Assembly (NCBI GenBank): GCA_035578905.1
Contig: JAQJVL010000750.1
Coordinates: 124,001-188,000, forward strand
Origin: Stictocephala bisonia
Taxonomy: Eukaryota; Arthropoda; Insecta; Hemiptera; Membracidae
Direction of reading: 5' to 3'
DNA: 64,000 nucleotides
Both the position numbers and the translations under genes were made by a program. The notes under the pieces are model-generated. The model was not told where the DNA came from. It saw only the letters and a list, made by a program, of their open reading frames with translations, and searched no databases. This document shows positions 1 through 10,319 of the stretch, in pieces. Position 1 is the first letter of the stretch. Every line of letters starts with the position of its first letter.

Positions 1-560
1 TTTGGACCTTTTTTTTAATTGGACAAATTCTAGATACTTTAAATTCATCAGGAAAACTCCCTTCAGTTAAACAAACATTAAAACAGAAAGATAATGGCTC
101 ACTGATACCATGAATTATTTGTTTGAGTAAATTATTTGATATTAAATATATATCATTGTTATCAGATGCTTTCAATCGCTTAGTTGCATTTATGACATCT
201 TTTAGTGTTATAAAATTCTATGTAAAAAGGTCATCTGGGGCAGTTGGTTTAATAGTTTTAATTAATACTTCTAAACTACACTTGGAGGTGCCTATTTTAG
301 TTTTAATATTCTGAATCAATCAAGTAGTTAATAAAAGTGTCAGGAGATATGATACAATCTAATTTATTTTCAGAGCAAAAATTGTTGTTTGATTTGATCA
401 CTCTCCAGGCAGTTCTGCATTTGTTATTACTTCTTTCTATAAGATTGTTGTTATATTTTATCTTAGCCTCTATAATATTTGTCCTATATTGGATTCTCAA
501 ATCTTTGTTTAGTTTCGCAAGAAAGTCTAAAACTGGTTTTAATGATTTTATCTAATAATA
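1..560 (-). pseudogene. LINE (APE-type non-LTR) RT fragment, runs off left edge
   Basis: Read on the minus strand, 500-303 gives a basic linker between endonuclease and reverse transcriptase, with the pattern SNNKCRTAWRVIKS followed by a DTFINYLID-like segment, as in Jockey/CR1-group LINEs. Further along the minus strand (about 120-1) another frame gives FPDEFKVSRICPIKKK, which matches the start of the RT domain (the 'G-FP-LK-A-V-P-KKG' region). Stops and frame changes separate the two pieces, so this is a dead copy. The rest of the RT would lie left of the window. Clade assignment is inferred from the short motifs only. Confidence 0.7.
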
Positions 561-805
561 TTATTTTATCTAATAAATATTAATTTATTCTTCATAACAG
601 ACAAACCACAGTTGTACCTTTCATTTTTTGTTTTCTTTTTATACTTTAATTTAATTTGTTTGGTCTGTGTTAAAAGATTAATGTTGTTTTTTATGATATT
701 CAACATTTTAGAACATACTCTCTGAGCACTAATAGTCATAAAGCCCAGTGAATTTTCCCAATCTCAATTTTTTAGTACAGGTAAACATAATTTTAAGTAG
801 AAAGT

Positions 806-1075
806 ATGGTTTCGGAGTCAGTTCAGATCATGAAAATATCATCGATGAAACGGAGCCAGCAAAGGGGTTGGGCGGGTTGTTTTTGAAGGAAAGTCTTTTC
901 CAATTTCCCCATGAACAGGTTGGCATAGGAAGGGGCCATAACGGTACCCTTGATCTGAAGGTAGTTGTTTTGGAAGTGGTTTTTTTCACTTCCATGTTTC
1001 ATCGATGATATTTTCATGATCTGGACTGACTCCGAAACCAATCTTGAAACCTTTCTTCAAAGCCTAAGTAGAAAT
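806..1075. mobile_element. Inverted (foldback) Penelope-like element RT fragment
   Basis: The minus strand from about 1000 to 823 encodes an RT segment containing [18 protein letters not shown] and then RFIDDIFMI, the form of the RT catalytic motif typical of Penelope-like elements. Bases 806-850 and 999-1042 are an inverted repeat of about 43 bp, with both arms encoding the FIDDIFMI motif. On the plus strand the right arm continues in frame as [15 protein letters not shown], the normal downstream part of the same domain. The element is therefore broken exactly at the catalytic motif, with one half inverted. The left arm has a stop (tga) where the right arm has tgg. It is non-functional. Confidence 0.75.
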
Positions 1076-1694
1076 AGCCTCTTGGTTAGGTGTTAAAATT
1101 ACCAAAAGGAATATTTACCAAAACTCTGTCATGGTCAGAGAAAGGAAAGCTAAAGGAGCTACAAGTTAATTTATTATTCCTCACAATTTATTAATTCGTT
1201 ATCTAGACAAATTTTTCCACGCGTTGATGGTCTATTTTAAGTAATAAAAGTTATATTAACGCAGAACTTTTAGATGCTGCTCATCAATATAAATATAAAA
1301 AAAGCCAAATACAATTGGCTAACTGACCACAGTTTCTCAAAACTATAAGGATTAGGATGATCAGACTCGGCACAAATATTCTTAATAGGCTTTAGATGCG
1401 ACTAATAGATAATGAAGATAAGTACTAGTACATAAAGACCTAAAAAAAGGTAGATAATAAATATTCTGATACCATCTAATCTGAGCCTTTGTTAACTTTT
1501 ACTTTAAATGAGGGATCTTAGGTCGTACAAATTATACAAGGCGTTAATTTTTAACAGTGTCGAGAAAAATGTGAAGAAAAATATCGTAGCTACGAAATGT
1601 TAAACAAATTTTTGATTGATTAAGTAAATATAAGGTTTTCCGTCTTGGTACTGTTTTGTATTAATTTAATGCTTTTTCTATAACTTGATTATTC
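1076..1694. other. Intergenic, nothing recognised
   Basis: AT-rich sequence with no coding pattern, terminal repeat or tandem repeat that I can support. Confidence 0.5.
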
Positions 1695-1962
1695 ACCGAT
1701 CAAATTAGGACGCTTGTGATCAACCTTGGTAGCCACCCATGCTTAATTTGAGAAGCCACTGAGACCAACTTGTGTAGCACTCATGATCATAATGATTAGC
1801 ACTCAAGATGAACTTAGGTAATCACATGTAAACAACCTTGGTAGCCACCTGTTATCAGCTTGGGTAGTATCTGTTATCAACTTGGATAGCAATCATGATC
1901 ATGATGACTAGCTCTCAAGATCAGCTTGGGTAGCACCCACGATAAATTTGGGAAGCATCCAA
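1695..1962. repeat. Decayed minisatellite, GGTAGCCACC motif
   Basis: Irregular tandem copies of a unit of roughly 23-28 bp built around 'gatcaacttgggtagcaccc'. The units are diverged and some are partly deleted. The reverse complement of the same motif makes up the larger array at 25.9-26.6 kb. Confidence 0.65.
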
Positions 1963-2490
1963 ATGGACTATGTCGTGTGTAAGTTAACCTCACTTTCCAG
2001 AAGTGTGTTACAATTAAATGGATTTAAGACTTCTCAATAGTTACATTCATACACCTCACTTAGATGATTAATGTACAGTGCAAATTACCCCACTCTCCAG
2101 AAGTTCATAGCATTAAAATTGATGAGTGTTAGCTCATATCCAAAAGTCTTACTTTCAATAGGATGAGTGAAGTAAAAGTGACATCACAACCGAGAATTAT
2201 TTCATTTAGATGGATCATGTCTATTTAAGTCAACTCAGCTTTGAGAAGTGAAACATTCACATGGACGATATGGAGTATTAGTTAGCTCACCTTCAAGAAG
2301 TCTAACATCCAAATGAATGATGTGCTATGTAATTTACCTAAACTTTGAACATTCATTGATTATGTAGAGTGTAAGTTACTTCACCTTTGTGAAGTCTTAC
2401 ATTGAAATTTTTTATTACACATCACCATTCAAATTGATGATGTGGAGTGTAGTGTAAGTTACCTCTCCTTCATTAAGTATTTCATTCTCG
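1963..2490. repeat. Tandem repeat, unit about 50-70 bp
   Basis: Recurring blocks of the form 'gtgtaagttacctcacctt', then 'agaagtcttaca', then 'caaatggatgatgtgga'. Spacing varies between about 50 and 70 bp and copies are diverged. It adjoins the minisatellite on its left and ends about 65 bp before the LTR. Confidence 0.65.
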
Positions 2491-2556
2491 TTATTTACAT
2501 GCATACTACTGTTGTTGATATTAATGTATAGAAGTGTTTGGTTTGCAGTATGATAT

Positions 2557-3162
2557 TGTTATGGTCCAACAGAGTCCTAAATAAACAAGGCAATTCCACT
2601 TCTGGCTACTAATTGCTCTTCTTATTTTCCTGTTCTAAATAACTAAATTACACAATTTGAAATATTTACAAATTTGTAAATATTACAAACTTGAAATATA
2701 AGTAAACAATATTAATACTTAGACATATTTCTACACTTAAATTAATCACTAATATTTACAACAATTTATATTGCTTGTCACACTGTTTACCTAATATCCG
2801 ACTGCTTGGTATACTGTCACTAGACTGTCACAATTAAACACTGTCACTTCACTGTTACATAAACTGTGGTCTGACTGTCACTCACTCAATGATTGACTGA
2901 CTCCTCACTGACTGTCAGGTCAGCCAAAGGGTGCCTCTATATGACACAGAAGTGTAAGCCCAGAAGATTCTGGAACTGGCGATGGTGATCCAGAAAGTGG
3001 AATCTAGAACTTGTCAACTCCAATTCAGGAAGGGCCTCGATTCACGTACTGGCGAATGATCTGCCATTCTAGTCCTTCCTGGAAGACCTGGCAGTTACCC
3101 TCATAGAGAGGGGGCACAGTGACCTAAGCAGTGCTGATTGGTAACTGCCGTGATCCGTAACA
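2557..3162 (-). repeat. Ty3/gypsy 3' LTR
   Basis: On the minus strand this 606-bp segment starts TGTTACGGATCACGG (from 3162) and ends CCATAACA (at 2557). It thus has the TG...CA ends and short inverted termini (TGTTA/TAACA) of an LTR. A purine-rich tract lies immediately upstream on the same strand and a decayed integrase C-terminus lies further upstream, as expected for a 3' LTR. No second LTR is visible within the window, so no target-site duplication can be checked. Boundaries rest on the terminal dinucleotides and the purine tract. Confidence 0.7.
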
Positions 3163-3175
3163 CTACTCCCTCCTT
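3163..3175 (-). other. Polypurine tract next to LTR
   Basis: On the minus strand AAGGAGGGAGTAG directly precedes the TGTTACG start of the LTR. This is the expected position of the plus-strand primer of an LTR retroelement. Confidence 0.65.
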
Positions 3176-4100
3176 AAGGCTGTTCTATACAAGAACAGTT
3201 CTTCAGACTACCTGGTGGAAGTTGCTGCCCTGGAGTAGTATCCAATCTTCTTCCAGCTCCACTGGGTACCCAAGGGTTGAAGATGCAGACCAGGATTCCT
3301 ATTCCGGTGTCCTGAAATAGCTCTTTCACAAGATCTCTTACAGTCGATCAATCCAATCCATCGTAACCGCAGCCCAGCTTTTGTATGGCAAGCTTTAGTA
3401 TTCAATGTTCAATTCAATGGCAAGCGAAGCAGATGTTCCTTTAGGCTGACGAAGCTCCTCCATAGATTGTCATATGTAGGCTTCTGATGTGAAGCTTTCT
3501 TGGTTACCAGGAAGAATAGATGTTGACATCCATGCTCCAAATGGAATGTCTTCCCAACCTTGGGTCTCTGTTTCTCCATCTCCTCAGTGCGACCAAACTT
3601 CTTCCTAAAGACCGTTGCAATGCCTCAAGACATCCTCAAGTCTTTGGCTACACAATCTGCAAGCACGTAGCTTGATGGAAGTGTGAAGAGGTCCCTGTAT
3701 ACGACAGTCATACCTTCGTTTTGATGATGGTTGTGATCCTCTGCCACCGTTCTATTTTCTTCTGTCCGTCTAACCAGTTGTTCATCTTGCCTGTTGTTTC
3801 TTCCGTAGTATAGTGCTAAGCAGTTGAAATGGACGATTCGTGGTTTACCCTTGGGGGAGGGGGTCTCCTGATTCTGTAGACGACGTATGATCCTGGTGAC
3901 AAACTTCAATGGGCCCTTTCCAAGAACGCTGAAGTTTAGGAGAGTATCCTTGACGTCTCCAAGGGTTGCATAGTCAGACAAGATCCTCTAGCCGAAATCC
4001 ACCCTTTTCAGTCTTGATGTCATAGTGCCCCTTCATTCGGCCACTAGCATCATCTATGCACGTGTACCCTGCGTTCTTTTACAGAGGGATTGGCAAGCAT
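3176..4100 (-). pseudogene. Ty3/gypsy integrase C-terminal remnant and 3' internal region
   Basis: Minus-strand frames at about 4080-3800 give GRMKGHYDIKTEKGGF and then RLEDLV followed by a stop, RQGYSPKLQRSWKGP, and in another frame GKGPLKFVTRI...KGKPRIVHFNCLALYYG. This matches in order the region after the integrase core in Ty3/gypsy elements: the MKxxYD...G-F..GD-VWLYNP segment, the 'KL...W-GP' (GPY/F) module, and the 'K..VVHLDRLAPY' end. Frames change at least twice and there is an in-frame stop at the Trp position, so it is dead. The integrase core, RNase H, RT and gag are absent. It continues into the purine tract and LTR, supporting a 5'-truncated element. Confidence 0.7.
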
Positions 4101-4199
4101 AAACAGAATAAGTGAGGCAGGTTGCAAATGACTCGATGGATTGGTTTAGCTTTGTGACAGGAGATCACTTTTATTTTATATTATATATTGCATGACTTT

Positions 4200-5760
4200 T
4201 AGACCTTAATCTAAATATATATTACTAGGTCTTCTATATTGCTACAGCGTTCAAGAACTTGTCCATTGGCAGTATAATTATTGTTGAGAAAGTTATTCTC
4301 ACTTTTGCTGAATGTGATTACCTTGCATTTGCCAACAAGGATTAAGAGACATTTGGTTATTATAACACCACTGAACCACATGATCGAGAGATCTTTGGAG
4401 AATATCACAATCAAGAGGAGATTTGATTGGATGGAACAGCTTAACAGCATCTGCATTCTGCATACAATAGGAGGTTTGACTCAATATTTTCAATAATGTT
4501 ATTAATGAAGGCATTGAAAAGGTAGGGCCCAAGCAATGAACCCTGAGGACACCCGATTTCATAGGAAAAGATTCAGATACTCCACAGTTAAACTTAACAA
4601 CAGAGAACCTATTGCTCAAATAACTCTGGATCCAGGTTAGAAGAGAGTCACATACGCTATAGCCCTTCAGCTTCTGAATCAATAACTTATGGTGCACTTT
4701 ATCAAAGGCGTTACTAAAATCTAAATGAATTGCATCAACCTGTAGGCGATGGGCAAAACAATTATGAATGAAATTGCAATATAGGGTGAGATTAGAGGCA
4801 GTTGAGCGGCCTGTGGTAAATCCATGTTGTTCACCAGCTAAGATGTTCCCGAAAAAAGGCCTTAGTCTTCTAAAACTATAGCTTGAAAGACTTTTTTAAA
4901 ATAGAAGACTGAATAGTGATGGGCCTATGATTACGAACATCATTTTTATCGCCATACTTGAAGATGGGTATAACGTAATTTGTTTTCAACCCAGGCGGGA
5001 AAATACCACAAAGAAGGCTTCTGATGAATAGATATGCAATGTCACCACACCGACACACCAAGTCACCACAATACCTCAGAACTCGAGGGGGAATAGCGTC
5101 AGGGCCACAACCCTGGGTGATATCGAGATAGGTCTTAACCTCTTCTGGTGTTGTTATGATCCTTGAGATATGTAAATTATTTTCAGTAATTTAACTGCAA
5201 TCGTTAAAAACATTGGAAAAATGCTCAGCTAACAGATTGGTCATCTTATCAGCGAGTTTGCTTCCTTAGGTCTAAGTTTAACAAAAGGAGAGTAATCCAC
5301 AGAACGCTTGATATTCTTAACATAGGACCAAAAGACCTTTGGATTTCTTGGCAGAATCGCATCTATGTGAGCGATATATGACTGATAGCAATGAAAGGAC
5401 ATTATACGACACGTATTACGTACATTAGCGAATTTAATGTAATAACTCTCAAGGCCAGATTTATTGTAATTTTTATTTAATATTTTCTTTAGAATTACAT
5501 GTTCTCGAATATCCTTATAAAACTAATCTGGGAAAGAAGATTAATAAATCCTTTTGGGAGGTGTGTGTGACTTAATAATATTGCTCAGAGTCGTAAGACA
5601 ATAATTAAATGTGTTTTCTAAATCACAGTGAGGTGATGTAATATCAAGACGAAATTCGCTTAGTTCCAATCTTATCTGTTTCAAGTCGCATTTAAAGTAG
5701 TTTGGAGTATATGAAAACTTTCCATTAAGGGGTAGCTCAGATTTCAAATCAAGGCCAAAC
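4200..5760 (-). pseudogene. Decayed Jockey/CR1-group LINE, linker plus RT
   Basis: Minus strand, 5' end near 5760. In order: a post-endonuclease linker (5747-5541), the FWSYVKNIKR segment (about 5330), RT entry with IFPPGLKTNYVIPIFKYGD (about 5000-4940), and from 4697 HHKLLIQKLKGY...SLLTWIQSYLSNR followed by a decayed 'PQG-LGP' block. The catalytic YADD position lies at about 4450-4463. There a perfect 7-bp tandem duplication (tctgcat twice on the plus strand) shifts the frame inside the motif. Downstream text resembles the RT thumb (DILQRSLDHVVQWCYNNQMSLN). Many stops and frameshifts are present. It is one damaged element in the same orientation as the gypsy remnant; no clear 3' tail or target duplication is seen. 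Confidence 0.8.
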
Positions 5761-6031
5761 TCTAAGGCTAGAGGTGCACACCCTCCTAAGCAAGCAAATC
5801 AAGAGCCTTGTACCTTCATTTGCATTGTAAGCTGTAAATGTTTACTGGTATTTAGAAATCATACTAAAAATAAATAATGATTTCTACCGGTACTTGAAAA
5901 GTAACAGAGTCATATGTGTGATAATGATTTGTGCTTAGGGCTTATGACTGAAACCAGACAGAAAATATACATGTATCCATTAAAACAGACATTTTAAATT
6001 ATGTTTTTATAAAATAATGGGAAACTAATTA

Positions 6032-6391
6032 TTGAAGTTATACTTCTTTGCGCCCGTTAGACACTTTGGGATGGGATGTTGGTCGAGAAACCGCGTCACG
6101 CTGAAAAGTAAGAACAAATTTTTAAGAACTATCGATTAATTGATTGTACGTTTTTTGTATGCTTTTTTTTAAAAGAATGATTATAGAAGAAATTACTGAT
6201 AATGATAATATAGGTGTATAATATAATAATGAAGTCACGTATAATATATTGAAGATAAATATATTGAATAATATTGAAAAATGTCTTATATTTCATTTAT
6301 ATATCCTGTCTGTTTGTGTGCGTGAGTGGGTGTATGAGAATGGCCAAAGAAGTATAACTTCCACCGTGTGGTCCGACGCACACCCAATTTT
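6032..6391. mobile_element. 360-bp MITE, copy 1
   Basis: Near the ends lies a perfect 17-bp inverted repeat, GAAGTTATACTTCTTTG (6034-6050) and its complement (6345-6361). A further 30 bp on the right ('caccgtgtggtccgacgc...') is also shared with copy 2 at 7447-7806. By eye the two 360-bp copies differ at only about one base. There is no coding capacity. I cannot assign a superfamily, and no convincing target-site duplication is visible. Confidence 0.7.
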
Positions 6392-6940
6392 TTTTTTATA
6401 AACAGAATGCGGTATAATTTTTACTAGTGTTTTTTTTTTTTTTCTCAAACTGAGACAAAAAACCACAAGAAGAATGGGTGTTACTATTTTAGCTTACAAT
6501 ATACTATTATTAAAGTCCAAAGCAGTTTTTTCATATACAGCAGGCCTACTGGCTGGAATTCTAGTGTACTGTACTTTTACATGCCGTTTGTTAATAACAT
6601 TTTACGGCAATAACATGCCTACATTTTACGGAAAATATAAGACAACTTACATTGGGTAAATCGTTTATATCTCCCTGGTGCCTATGACTTCCCTGTAGTT
6701 GGTGTAATTTTTCTTGGTGTCTTCGTTGATCATTGTCAACACATCTTTAAATTCACGTTTTGTTAGTTGGAAATACGTCCTGAATCTCAATAAATGATGG
6801 AACTCAACTGTCCGTATGCCTTTTTTTGGTAATAGGATATACCCAATGAGTTATGTTGCTTATAGAGTACAACAACATAACTCATCATTACTGCTTGAAC
6901 TATCTTCTGCTAGTCACGGAACCGCTATCGCACCACGAGG
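6392..6940. other. Spacer with one small hairpin
   Basis: AT-rich spacer between the first MITE copy and the long-inverted-repeat element. A hairpin with 13-bp arms (atgagttatgttg and its complement) lies at about 6847-6884. Nothing else is recognised. Confidence 0.45.
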
Positions 6941-7446
6941 CACTACTGTCGGTGCAGAAATTATGTGCACCTGAGTTTGAAGGTTGTTTTCTAAGAAACT
7001 AAGAGGCATATGAAAACTCTAATCATACCATTATTCTCCCTGTTTAATTGCGCGTTATGATTTATGAATTTCAAAATTTTATTAGAAGTTATAACAGTTT
7101 TTATCTTAGTTGGAACAAAAATAAGTACCGGAATTGAAACCAGTTTTCACTGTACATCAAATTTACACAGTTATTAATAAAAAAACGTTCATGTAGCGCA
7201 TTTATATTTCAATACGTCGTTGATAAGAATGTTTCCTATAAGTTTTATAAATTTTAGAATTTTATGTTTTCAAGAAAAACAGTTCTTATCAATCATATGA
7301 AACTGAATGAAAAAAAATTGGTTTCTAGATGTCGTAAAATTAATTATTTGGTCTTGTTGTAATCCTTATTACAAATATAGTTACAATGATATATTGATTT
7401 AAATCAATTTAAATTGATCAATTTAAAGTTATTTTATATTGATTTA

Positions 7447-7806
7447 TTGAAGTTATACTTCTTTGCGCCCGTTAGACACTTTGGGATGGGATGTTGGTCG
7501 AGAAACCGCGTCACGCTGAAAAGTAAGAACAAATTTTTAAGAACTATCGATTAATCGATTGTACGTTTTTTGTATGCTTTTTTTTAAAAGAATGATTATA
7601 GAAGAAATTACTGATAATGATAATATAGGTGTATAATATAATAATGAAGTCACGTATAATATATTGAAGATAAATATATTGAATAATATTGAAAAATGTC
7701 TTATATTTCATTTATATATCCTGTCTGTTTGTGTGCGTGAGTGGGTGTATGAGAATGGCCAAAGAAGTATAACTTCCACCGTGTGGTCCGACGCACACCC
7801 AATTTT
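7447..7806. mobile_element. 360-bp MITE, copy 2 (nested)
   Basis: Same orientation and length as the copy at 6032-6391, and nearly identical to it: the one difference I can see is 'attaatcgat' against 'attaattgat'. It sits close to the dyad of the surrounding long palindrome. The near-identity implies a recent copying event. Confidence 0.75.
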
Positions 7807-7808
7807 AG

Positions 7809-8173
7809 CATGGAACATGCTTTAGTCTTGACCTAACTGTCTGAAAACGTTACGTTACGCGGGAGGGTGACGCGGGAAGGTGACGCGTAACCATGAAAAC
7901 ACAATGACATATCAGTGTTGACTTCAATAATGATTTTATTTGCAAGCGTTCATCAAAGTACATCTTTAGTTTCCATGACAACTCTTGTTTTGTAATTCCT
8001 TACATGAAATCTAAAATTCGTTGTTTTCGGAGAAATACATTTGCAGAAATTATTAAAAAGGAGCCACCGGGTAGCAGCCGTGATCTATTACCAAGTAGCA
8101 GCCGTGATCTATTACCGGGTAGCATCCGTGATCTATTACCAAGTAGCAGCCAAGAGCTAAAGCATGTTCCATG
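7809..8173. repeat. 365-bp unit bounded by 17-bp inverted repeats
   Basis: Perfect inverted repeat: catggaacatgctttag at 7809-7825 and its complement at 8157-8173. The unit starts three bases after the end of MITE copy 2. It contains an ATG-started reading frame with in-frame 24-bp repeats (described separately). It could be a small non-autonomous transposon or part of a larger inserted unit. Confidence 0.5.
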
Positions 8174-8201
8174 TTTCTTGAATTTTAGCCGTAGGCTCTA
8201 A
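8004..8201 (+). other. Small ORF with four 24-bp (8-residue) repeats
   Basis: A 65-codon frame from the ATG at 8004. The N-terminal 24 residues are basic. The middle holds the 24-bp unit gtagcagccgtgatctattacc plus two variable bases, at 8071, 8095 and 8119 with a partial fourth at 8143, encoding SSRDLLPS-type octapeptides. No domain is recognised. Because the repeat length is a multiple of three the frame stays open automatically, so openness is weak evidence of coding. More probably it is non-coding repeat DNA. Confidence 0.3.
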
Positions 8202-8219
8202 GCAAAAAGATCCGGGGGT

Positions 8220-8255
8220 CCAGGGGGCTTGCCCCCTGGTGAGGCCCGCAGGGCC
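8220..8255. other. GC-rich double hairpin
   Basis: A perfect hairpin CCAGGGGGCTTGCCCCCTGG (8220-8239, 8-bp arms, 4-nt loop) is followed by GGCCC-GCA-GGGCC (8243-8255). It stands out in AT-rich DNA and lies between the 365-bp unit and the SINE. I do not know its role; it could be a structural end of a mobile element. Confidence 0.5.
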
Positions 8256-8273
8256 GAGTTTTTTTTTTATTTT

Positions 8274-8530
8274 TTATTTATTTATTCGTAAGACGCCGAT
8301 CGAATATGGATTTCGAATGAGTGTGATGAGTGCAGATGAGCGAATGTAGTCATTGTTACAAACTAAGGCCGACTATTCCTTAGAAAGTGTCATTAATTAA
8401 TAGCCCAATGACAAATGAACAGCCGGTGATTATCAGCTGATCCTTCTCAAAATGTATTGACTCTGATTGGGATCGAACTGAGAAACTTTAGCATATGGAG
8501 CTGGGATTGAACCAACTACGCTAACGACCA
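8274..8530 (-). mobile_element. tRNA-derived SINE, family B, copy 1
   Basis: On the minus strand the head begins at about 8530 with TTGGTCG then TAGCGTAGTTGGTT (A-box-like). A B-box-like GTTCGATCCC follows about 55 bp later, giving a Pol III promoter layout. The tail ends in TATGCG-like sequence and AATAAATAAATAA repeats at 8274. It closely matches 23437-23702. It is nested in the centre of the long-inverted-repeat element. Confidence 0.8.
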
Positions 8531-9194
8531 ATTTAAATCGATTTAAAATCACTGCATTTACATACACACATGAAAATGATTTATTGTAACTATATATGTT
8601 ATAAGGATTACAACAAGACTAAATAATTAATTTTACGACATCTACAAGCCAATAAAACAATGTTTCATGTGATTGATAAGAATTGTTTTTCTTGAAAACA
8701 TAAAATTCTAAAACTTATAGGAAACATTCTTATCAATAACGTATTAAAATATAAATGCGCTATATGAACGGGGGTTTTTTATTAATAAAAACGGGGTGTA
8801 AATTTGATGTACAGTAAAAACTGGTTACAATTCCGGTACTTATTTTGTTCCAACTAAGATAAAAACTGTTATGACTTCTAATAAAATTTTGAAATTCATA
8901 AATCATAACGCACAATTAAACAAGAAGAATAATGGTATAATTAGAGTTTTCATAGTCCTTTTAGTTTTTTAGAAAAAACCTTCAAACTCAGGTGCACATA
9001 ATTTATGCGCCGATAGTAGTACTTATGTCTTTCTTAATTTCATAGATCACAAATGATTTGACACAAATGACTGAGAACATTCGGGGCTCCAGGAGGCCTA
9101 GTACCTGCAGATAGAGTTGCGGTGAGAGTATGTCATCTGTCACATGACGTCTGTCACGTTACGTCACGTGATATAGTGTGACCACGGTATTTAT

Positions 9195-9795
9195 AATCTA
9201 CTAGCTGTACCCGCCCGCTTCGCTGGTCATAATATTGAGTTTGATTTAGAACCTAATAACTGAAAGAATTTGAGCATTTTTGCTTCTTCTACCAATATTA
9301 GATTTTTTAGGAGGCATGTCATAAAAAGTAAACTGCAAAACAAATAATTATTTATTTTTTATTTTCACGTTTCACCACATGTTTTAATTACCGAGGAAAA
9401 AAGGTTAACACCAAATACAGATCACCTGATCAAGTAAAAGTAGTGTGTGCTACACTCTCAAGGTGAAATGTAGAACTACAATAAATCAAAACATATACAG
9501 TACTGTTGTTGTGAGAACTTCAATCTGCTTATGGCATGTGAAACTACATTAAACCACACAGTCATATGTTTTTTGTAAACAATTCAGATTCTCCATTTGA
9601 ATAACATGGGATCTTTAGGAGCCCGTGGGGCGGGACCCTGTGGACGGATCTGCATCAAACTTCACAGAAACCATCTCGGGAGTATACAGGACAACATCCT
9701 AAAGTTTCATGGCGATCGGTTGGATGGTTTGGCAGCGCATAAACTTCAAACATATATATATATATACAAACATCCTCTTTTATAAATATAGATTA
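9195..9795 (+). repeat. Dispersed LINE/SINE-type repeat
   Basis: It opens with CTAGCTGTACCCGCCCGCTT and ends 'gcgatcggttggatggtttg...cataaacttcaaaca(ta)n...tttataaatatagatt'. From memory, this start and end pattern is common to short dispersed repeats derived from RTE-like LINEs in many insects. The frame at 9597-9785 is the usual open stretch in the 3' half of such repeats, not a gene. It lies just upstream of the MXD promoter. Confidence 0.55.
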
Positions 9796-10230
9796 TTTCA
9801 AGTAATCTAGACTACTAATATATTTTTTCTCTTAATTTTAAGCGACAATGAGGTTAATAGTGTACTTCTTCAATTTAATAATTACGAAGAGAGAAAGAGA
9901 TCCGTAGAAGGGATAATTTCATATAATATATTGTTATGAGCTAACTAATTACAAACGTAGCATCCTGTATTTTATATTCTTTTTTACAAAATAATTAGGT
10001 TGGTCTGTTGGCCTGTTTTGGCATATAGAATTCTATACAGAAATAAATTAACTGTCAAAAATATTTTCTATTACTTTTTATATTACTGTTTTCTAAAAAG
10101 TAAAATTATTTGTATTTTTCAAAAAAATTAATTATAATTTGTTTTATTATCCTATTTAATATTTAGGATATTTTTAATATATTTATTTTTAGTACTGTAA
10201 TTTAATCAGCACAGACCATAACAAGGCTGT
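9796..10230. other. AT-rich upstream spacer
   Basis: Very AT-rich, with no repeat or coding signal recognised. It separates the dispersed repeat from the likely MXD promoter. Confidence 0.45.
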
Positions 10231-10319
10231 TTTATGATTTGTTTATGTTTGTAGACGTCAAGTTATGCTTTGTTATTATGATCTTGTCCCAGTCCCAGCT
10301 GTTTGTTTTGTTTCGTACG

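Larger units (their letters stand above)
6941..9021. mobile_element. Long-inverted-repeat element with nested insertions
   Basis: The left arm (about 6941-7440) and right arm (about 8530-9021) are inverted copies of each other for roughly 450 bp, including 'gtgcacctgagtttgaaggtt' and 'tcctataagttttata' blocks. Outer ends read cactactgtcggtgca on the left and the complement of tactactatcggcgca on the right. The centre of the palindrome, still recognisable as 'atttaaatcaatttaaat', is split by about 1.1 kb containing MITE copy 2, a small inverted-repeat unit and a tRNA-SINE. A sibling without those insertions lies at 15225-16160. No transposase is visible, so it is a non-autonomous foldback or long-TIR element. 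Confidence 0.75.
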
